Below, piece after piece: positions 58,936-64,000 of a stretch of DNA of 64,000 bases. The notes beneath the pieces were generated by a model, which made no database searches, was not told the DNA's origin, and saw only the letters and a program-made list of their open reading frames with translations. Within the stretch, counting starts at the first letter, position 1. Every line of letters starts with the position of its first letter. Location of the stretch: the NCBI GenBank assembly GCA_038207585.1, contig JBBQZP010000008.1:50657-114656 (forward strand), written 5' to 3'. The DNA comes from JBBQZP01 sp038207585. GTDB taxonomy: Bacteria; Pseudomonadota; Alphaproteobacteria; Rhodobacterales; Rhodobacteraceae. The position numbers were made by a program, and so were the translations under genes.

Positions 58936-60444
58936 ATGGCGCTTACCCCTGATTTCGAGACATTCGAGGCCGGCTGGAACGCCGGGCAAAACCAGCTTGT
59001 CCATGCCCGCCTTGCCGCCGATCTGGATACGCCCGTGTCGCTGATGCTGAAACTGGCCGAGGCGCGGACTGATACGTTCATGCTTGAATCCGTCACCGGC
59101 GGCGAGGTGCGGGGGCGCTATTCGGTTGTCGGGATGAAACCCGATCTGGTCTGGCGCTGCCGGGGTGAGGGATCGGAAGTGAACCGTCAGGCGCGGTTTG
59201 ACAGCGACGCTTTCCAGCCGATGCCGGGGCATCCCCTGGCCGCGTTGCGCAGTCTGATCGCGGAAAGCCGGATCGACATGCCCGATGATCTGCCCCCGAT
59301 TGCGGCGGGGCTGTTCGGCTATCTGGGCTACGACATGATCCGCCTTGTGGAACACCTGCCCGACGTGAACCCCGATCCCCTTGGCCTGCCCGATGCGGTG
59401 CTGCTGCGCCCGTCTGTGGTGGCGGTGCTGGACGGGGTCAAGGGCGAGGTCACGGTTGTGGCCCCCGCGTGGGTCAGTTCGGGCCTTTCAGCACGCGCAG
59501 CCTATGCGCAGGCCGCCGAACGGGTGATGGACGCGCTGCGCGATCTGGACCGTGCTGCACCCTCCGTGCGTGACTTTGGCGAGGCAGCCCCGGTGGGCGA
59601 GATGGTGTCGAACTTTACCCCCGATGCCTACCGTGCCGCCGTGAACCGCGCCAAGGATTACATCCGCGCGGGCGACATCTTTCAGGTCGTGCCCAGCCAG
59701 CGCTGGCGGCAGTCTTTTGCGCAGCCTCCCTTTGCGCTTTACCGCAGTCTGCGCCGCACCAACCCGTCGCCCTTCATGTTCTTTTTCAACTTCGGCGGCT
59801 TTCAGGTGATCGGCGCCAGCCCCGAAATCCTTGTGCGGCTGCGGGCAGGCGAAGTCACTGTGCGCCCCATCGCAGGCACCCGCAAACGGGGTGCGACACC
59901 CGAAGAGGACCGCGCGCTGGAGGCCGACCTTCTGGCCGACCCAAAGGAGCGTGCCGAACATCTGATGCTGCTTGATCTGGGGCGCAACGATGTCGGCCGG
60001 GTCGCGAAAATCGGCACCGTGCGCCCGACCGACCAGTTCATCATCGAGCGGTATTCCCACGTCATGCACATCGTATCGAACGTGGTAGGTGAAATTGCCG
60101 ACGGGCAGGACGCGCTGTCAGCATTGCTGGCAGGCCTGCCTGCGGGCACCGTTTCGGGCGCGCCCAAGGTCCGCGCGATGCAGATCATTGACGAGTTGGA
60201 GCCGGAAAAGCGCGGTGTCTACGGCGGCGGTGTGGGATATTTCGCGGCCAACGGCGAGATGGACTTCTGCATCGCCCTGCGCACAGCCGTTTTGCAGGAC
60301 GAACAGCTTTATATTCAGGCCGGGGGCGGCGTCGTTTATGACAGCGACCCCGAGGCGGAATATCAGGAAACGGTCAACAAATCCCGCGCGCTGCGCCGTG
60401 CCGCCGAGGATGCGGGGCTTTTCGCGCGTCGCGGCAATGGCTGA
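58936..60444 (+). CDS. trpE: Anthranilate synthase component I
   Basis: TrpE converts chorismate with ammonia to anthranilate, the first step of tryptophan synthesis. The 502-aa protein has the feedback/N-terminal region LMLKLAEARTDTFMLESVTG and the chorismate-binding core GDIFQVVPSQRWRQSF, RPIAGTRKRGATPEEDRALE and YSHVMHIVSNVVGEIADGQD. LPAGTVSGAPKVRAMQIIDE and GGVVYDSDPEAEYQETVNKS follow. The glutaminase trpG lies 2.2 kb away across an opposite-strand gene. Confidence 0.96.
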   Translation: MALTPDFETFEAGWNAGQNQLVHARLAADLDTPVSLMLKLAEARTDTFMLESVTGGEVRGRYSVVGMKPDLVWRCRGEGSEVNRQARFDSDAFQPMPGHPLAALRSLIAESRIDMPDDLPPIAAGLFGYLGYDMIRLVEHLPDVNPDPLGLPDAVLLRPSVVAVLDGVKGEVTVVAPAWVSSGLSARAAYAQAAERVMDALRDLDRAAPSVRDFGEAAPVGEMVSNFTPDAYRAAVNRAKDYIRAGDIFQVVPSQRWRQSFAQPPFALYRSLRRTNPSPFMFFFNFGGFQVIGASPEILVRLRAGEVTVRPIAGTRKRGATPEEDRALEADLLADPKERAEHLMLLDLGRNDVGRVAKIGTVRPTDQFIIERYSHVMHIVSNVVGEIADGQDALSALLAGLPAGTVSGAPKVRAMQIIDELEPEKRGVYGGGVGYFAANGEMDFCIALRTAVLQDEQLYIQAGGGVVYDSDPEAEYQETVNKSRALRRAAEDAGLFARRGNG

Positions 60445-60559
60445 CGCATCACCAGCCTGACCCTGGCTCGCACACCCCCCGTGTTCCTCGCTTGACGCTC
60501 CTCGCCCGCTGACTGGTTTCAAGCGAAGAGCAACCGAAAGGGCGCGATGAGCGCGCGCG

Positions 60560-62539
60560 TCAGTTTTTCGTCAGCACCGCCGACAGCGGTGCCAAAGCCA
60601 CCTGATCCGCCCGGCCCTCAACCGTCCATTCCAGCAGCGCCTTTACCGTGTCGGGCCGCGTATGTCCGGCCACGACCACGCGCCCATCTTGCGCTGCCTT
60701 GAAGGCCGCGCGGTCCAGATAGCGGCGCTGAACGGGAACCGATTCGCCCTCATTGTCCAGATTGCGGAAGATCGTCGCGGCAGGCACGCCCGCGCGCCGC
60801 GCAACCTGATCGCCCGCATTCAACCCGCGCGCCCAGGTCAGAATGCCCCGACCCTGCCCGGCAATCACCGGCACCACCAGCGTCGACAATGTCCTGTCAT
60901 CGGCAAAGCCCGCAACGTCGGTGTCCATCACGGCCACGGCCTGCGGCAGGGCGTCCGAGTTGATCTGAAAGGTCTGTTCCAGATCAGCCGCCGTCGCCTG
61001 AGGTGGAATCCCGGTTGCCAGCATCACCACCTCTTGTCCGGCGGCCCGGTAAATCTCGGCGGCAAGGGCGGCATCGGGGGCAGCGGGGTCGATGGCGAAT
61101 GTCACCGGAAAGGGCAATTCAGCAAGCGCCGTGCGGTCGACGTCCGGCCCGCCGGTATCGACCAGAACCAAGGCAAAAAGCGGCTTTGCCTGCGCATTGG
61201 CAAAGGCCTGAGCGTATTTTGACAGCGGCGTGTCGGCGGCATCGGTCGGGGTATTGCCTTCGGCGGCAGCGTCCGGGGCCAGACGGCTGGGCTGCAACCC
61301 CGCCTGCCTGCCCGGCAAGCCACTTGCCGGGGCCAGACGCCCGGCCGGGGCGAACCCCGGCGCCGGTTTGAAAACCGGTGTGCCCGGCAGCACCGCCTCA
61401 TCCTGCGCATCGGGCGTCAGGATACGCGGCAGCGGGTCGGCGGATGGTGCAGGCTCCACGGGAACGGTCGGTTCGGGCGCTTCGGCAATCACAATGGGTG
61501 CGGGTGACGGAGACGGTGCCGTGTCGGCAGGTTGCGGTACGGAAGGTGCTGGCGCATCAATCACCGGGCTTTGGGCCGCCGCTGTTTCTGCGGCACCGGT
61601 TTGCGCAGCGCTTGCGTCGGGCGCGGGCAGTTCCAGCACCGGCGCATCCGGCGCGGGCAGATCGACGATGACCGTCGCTGCGGCATCGGCTTGCGGCAGG
61701 AACGGTGCGGCAAGTGCTGCATCAAGCAGCTTTTGTTCCTCGGGGGTCAATGGTGGAGGCGGCGGCAGATCGGCAACCGCCGGGGCCGCATCACCTGAAG
61801 GCACCACCGGGCGCACCAGATCGACCGTTGTCGGCGCAGGGTCACTGACACCGGTAATTTGAGGCGTATCAATGGCGGTCAGCGCCGCCGTCGGGGCCAC
61901 CGGCGCGTTAGAAGCGGCGGCAGGTGCGGGCGTGTCGATCAGCGTGGTCGAGGTGACGGGGGCCACCGGCGCGTCAGTACTTGCCGCGACCTGTTCTTCG
62001 GATGGTATCACTGCTTCCACGGCCTGCGCCGTTGCTGGTGCCGCAGCAGTGTCGCCCACATCCACCGCCGCGGTGGCCGCCGGGGCGACGGCATCACTTG
62101 CATCGGGGGCAACTGGGTCCGCCGTTTGCGCCTGCAGGCCAGCCCCGGCGCTTTCGTCCGCAGGCGTAACCGGCAGCGTGGTGTCAGGTGTGACGTCGGT
62201 CGAAACCTGCGGCGTCACTCCCGGCGTCGCGTCTTCAGAGACCGTGTCACCGGCCCCGGTTGTCTCGGGTGTTTCGGCGATCACCGGATCGGCCACGGCG
62301 ATTTGCGCGGCTGTATCGGGCGGAACAGAACCGTCAAGCAACGGGTCCGCAGCGCCCGGCGCAGCTGCCGCATCCGGGGCATCTGTCGCATCAGAAGATG
62401 CTGCCGCCGCGTCAGGCGCCGGCTCGGGGGCGACCACCACCGCCGATTGCTCGACCACACCCGTGGTCAGCGACAACACACCCATGCCGACAACGCCAAC
62501 CAGCCCGCCCCAGAATATCCCCGAAAGAAACCTGAACAT
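60560..62539 (-). CDS. Divergent polysaccharide deacetylase (YibQ/DUF610) with long Ala/Pro/Asp linker
   Basis: A 659-aa protein. An N-terminal membrane anchor (about 2-24, FRFLSGIFWGGLVGVVGMGV) is followed by about 390 residues of low complexity rich in Ala, Pro, Asp, Val and Thr. A C-terminal domain of about 215 residues comes after PLFALVLVDTGGPDVDRTAL and contains LPFPVTFAIDPAAPDAALAA and GQEVVMLATGIPPQATAADL. The C-terminal part matches the divergent polysaccharide deacetylase family of the cell envelope. GGAGACGGGC precedes the ATG at 62539; the longer upstream frame reaches into the trpG promoter region. Activity is unproven. Confidence 0.82.
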   Translation of the reverse strand: MFRFLSGIFWGGLVGVVGMGVLSLTTGVVEQSAVVVAPEPAPDAAAASSDATDAPDAAAAPGAADPLLDGSVPPDTAAQIAVADPVIAETPETTGAGDTVSEDATPGVTPQVSTDVTPDTTLPVTPADESAGAGLQAQTADPVAPDASDAVAPAATAAVDVGDTAAAPATAQAVEAVIPSEEQVAASTDAPVAPVTSTTLIDTPAPAAASNAPVAPTAALTAIDTPQITGVSDPAPTTVDLVRPVVPSGDAAPAVADLPPPPPLTPEEQKLLDAALAAPFLPQADAAATVIVDLPAPDAPVLELPAPDASAAQTGAAETAAAQSPVIDAPAPSVPQPADTAPSPSPAPIVIAEAPEPTVPVEPAPSADPLPRILTPDAQDEAVLPGTPVFKPAPGFAPAGRLAPASGLPGRQAGLQPSRLAPDAAAEGNTPTDAADTPLSKYAQAFANAQAKPLFALVLVDTGGPDVDRTALAELPFPVTFAIDPAAPDAALAAEIYRAAGQEVVMLATGIPPQATAADLEQTFQINSDALPQAVAVMDTDVAGFADDRTLSTLVVPVIAGQGRGILTWARGLNAGDQVARRAGVPAATIFRNLDNEGESVPVQRRYLDRAAFKAAQDGRVVVAGHTRPDTVKALLEWTVEGRADQVALAPLSAVLTKN

Positions 62540-62687
62540 TGCCCGTCTCCAGTCCTTTTCTTCCCCATCCTGCAAGCGTGCTGCGGATCGGTTTGTCTTG
62601 ACGCCCACCCAAGGCCTGCCTCATGTATAGCGCGACAGTGATCCGGGTTCACCCCCTATCAACAGACCGACCCAAAGGCCCTGCAAG

Positions 62688-63269
62688 ATGTTGCTTCTGA
62701 TCGACAACTACGACAGCTTTACTTGGAATCTGGTGCATTATCTGGGCGAATTGGGCGCGGATGTGCGGGTAGAGCGCAATGACGCGCTGGATGTGCAGGC
62801 GGCGATGGCTCTGAACCCCGCCGCGATCGTGCTGTCGCCCGGCCCCTGCGACCCCGATCAGGCGGGTATCTGCCTGCCCCTGACGCTGGCCGCCGCCGAG
62901 GCGGGGATACCGCTTCTGGGCGTCTGCCTGGGCCATCAGACCATCGGTCAGGCGTTTGGCGGCAAGGTCGTGCGCTGCCATGAGATCGTGCATGGCAAGA
63001 TGGGCGCCATCCATCATCAGGGCGCGGGCGTATTCGCAGGCCTGCCCTCGCCGTTTCTGGCAACGCGCTATCATTCTTTGGTGGTCGAACGCGCCTCGCT
63101 GCCCGATTGCCTTGAGGTGACGGCCTGGCTTGAGGATGGCACGATCATGGGCCTGCGCCACAAGACCCTGCCCATCGAGGGCGTGCAGTTTCACCCCGAA
63201 AGCATCGCCTCCGAACACGGCCACGCGATGCTGCGCACGTTTCTGGCCAGCGCAGCAGTCCCTGCATGA
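62688..63269 (+). CDS. trpG: Anthranilate synthase component II (glutamine amidotransferase)
   Basis: TrpG supplies ammonia from glutamine to TrpE. The 193-aa protein is a class I glutamine amidotransferase with LLIDNYDSFTWNLVHYLGEL at the start, VLSPGPCDPDQAG, the nucleophile in LLGVCLGHQTIGQAFGGKVV (Cys at about 84) and GVQFHPESIASEHGHAML with the His-Glu pair near 170-172. It overlaps trpD by ATGA. Confidence 0.96.
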   Translation: MLLLIDNYDSFTWNLVHYLGELGADVRVERNDALDVQAAMALNPAAIVLSPGPCDPDQAGICLPLTLAAAEAGIPLLGVCLGHQTIGQAFGGKVVRCHEIVHGKMGAIHHQGAGVFAGLPSPFLATRYHSLVVERASLPDCLEVTAWLEDGTIMGLRHKTLPIEGVQFHPESIASEHGHAMLRTFLASAAVPA

Positions 63270-64000
63270 GCGACCGACTGAAACCCCTGATCGGCATCGC
63301 CGCCGAACGCCCCTTGACGCGGGCCGAGGCGGAAACAGCGTTCTCTGCCTTGTTTGACGGTGAAGCCACGCCCGCACAAATGGGCGGGTTCCTCATGGCA
63401 TTGCGGGTGCGCGGCGAGACGGTCGATGAATACGCAGCCGCAGCCTCGGTCATGCGCGCGAAATGTCATGCTGTGCGTGCGCCCGAAGGGGCTATGGATA
63501 TCGTGGGAACTGGCGGCGACGGCAAAGGCACGCTCAATATCTCAACCGCGACGGCCTTTGTGGTGGCGGGGGCCGGGGTTGTGGTCGCCAAGCACGGCAA
63601 CCGGAACCTGTCGTCAAAATCAGGGGCGGCGGACGCACTGACCGAGCTTGGCCTGAACGTCATGGTCGGGCCGTTGGTGGTTGAGGCCTGTCTGAAAGAT
63701 GCCGGGATCGGCTTTATGATGGCCCCCATGCACCACCCCGCCATCCGCCATGTGATGCCGGTCCGATCAGAGTTGGGGACACGGACGATCTTCAACATCC
63801 TTGGCCCCCTGACCAACCCGGCCGGAGTGAAGCGGCAACTGACCGGTGCCTTTTCGGCCAGCCTGATCCGCCCGATGGCGGAAACTCTTCTTGCGCTTGG
63901 GTCCGTGAAGGCCTGGCTGGTACATGGTTCGGACGGCACGGATGAAATCTCGATCTGCGGCGCGACCGCTGTTTCGGCGGTCGAAAACGGCGCCGTGCGG
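63266..64000 (+). CDS. trpD: Anthranilate phosphoribosyltransferase (partial, 3' end outside window)
   Basis: TrpD joins anthranilate to PRPP in tryptophan synthesis. The visible 245 codons start MSDRLKPLIGIAAERPLTRA. They include GGFLMALRVRGETVDEYAAA, the PRPP-binding MDIVGTGGDGKGTLNISTAT, AKHGNRNLSSKSGAADALTE, HHPAIRHVMPVRSELGTRTI and NILGPLTNPAGVKRQL. The ATG overlaps the trpG stop. The rest lies beyond the right edge. Confidence 0.96.
   Translation, partial: MSDRLKPLIGIAAERPLTRAEAETAFSALFDGEATPAQMGGFLMALRVRGETVDEYAAAASVMRAKCHAVRAPEGAMDIVGTGGDGKGTLNISTATAFVVAGAGVVVAKHGNRNLSSKSGAADALTELGLNVMVGPLVVEACLKDAGIGFMMAPMHHPAIRHVMPVRSELGTRTIFNILGPLTNPAGVKRQLTGAFSASLIRPMAETLLALGSVKAWLVHGSDGTDEISICGATAVSAVENGAVR

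Noticed and set aside
61859..62641. Two long plus-strand frames opposite the deacetylase linker
   Set aside because: Gly/Ala/Ser or Arg-rich mirror images of the low-complexity linker, not real proteins.

Overview
The window is chromosomal DNA from a bacteriochlorophyll-a-making alphaproteobacterium, most likely Rhodobacteraceae (Rhodobacterales). The evidence is the gene order bchG-ppsR-ppaA / bchFNBHLM-lhaA-puhABC-acsF-puhE-hemA-cycA, high GC, perfect TGT-N12-ACA PpsR/CrtJ operators, and Rhodobacteraceae-type neighbours (TRAP and betaine transporters, ppiD-trpE). Species cannot be told. An oxygen-dependent cyclase (acsF) sits in the cluster, which suits aerobic or facultatively aerobic phototrophy.

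Layout. 1-4265 (minus): end of a photosynthesis cluster with a PucC-family protein (cut by the window edge), bchG, the redox repressor ppsR and its B12-binding antirepressor ppaA. 4585-20538 (plus): one long tightly packed unit, bchF-bchN-bchB-bchH-bchL-bchM-lhaA-puhA-puhB-puhC-small ORF-acsF-puhE-hemA-cycA, closed by a strong terminator. It covers 5-aminolevulinate synthesis, Mg chelation, methylation, cyclisation, dark protochlorophyllide reduction, vinyl hydration, reaction-centre H subunit and assembly factors, and a cytochrome c2. 20615-26319 (minus): a six-gene TRAP transporter / amidase / 2-hydroxyacid dehydrogenase operon with a 53-aa membrane protein. 26666-34019 (minus): a glycine-betaine-type ABC transporter with a choline-kinase-like gene and a dimethylglycine-dehydrogenase-like gene. 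34263-40579: housekeeping and accessory genes (nitrilase family, CbiX, MogA/MoaB, DUF2478, class III aminotransferase, GntR regulator, M19 dipeptidase).

40632-47179 is the clearest accessory region. It starts at tRNA-Cys, whose last 13 bases recur at 47167-47179. Between the two copies lie a decayed tyrosine integrase, an IS3-family remnant and a second complete betaine-type ABC transporter. I read it as a small integrative element that has lost mobility and kept its transporter cargo.

47215-64000: UPF0303 protein, threonine catabolism (tdh-kbl) with an adjacent XRE-cupin regulator, DoxX, tRNA-Pro, DUF192, a double cold-shock-domain protein, pdxH, fabI, a LysE exporter, gpt, DUF2127, an aminotransferase, ppiD, trpE, a YibQ-type divergent polysaccharide deacetylase, trpG and the start of trpD.

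No defence system, CRISPR array, prophage or clearly undescribed multi-gene system was found. The most informative unexplained signals are: the tRNA-Cys island; a perfect GC hairpin placed after the binding-protein gene in all three transport operons; a threonine dehydrogenase lacking all four structural-zinc cysteines; several palindromic operator candidates; and repeat-like hairpins upstream of bchL and in the tdh region.
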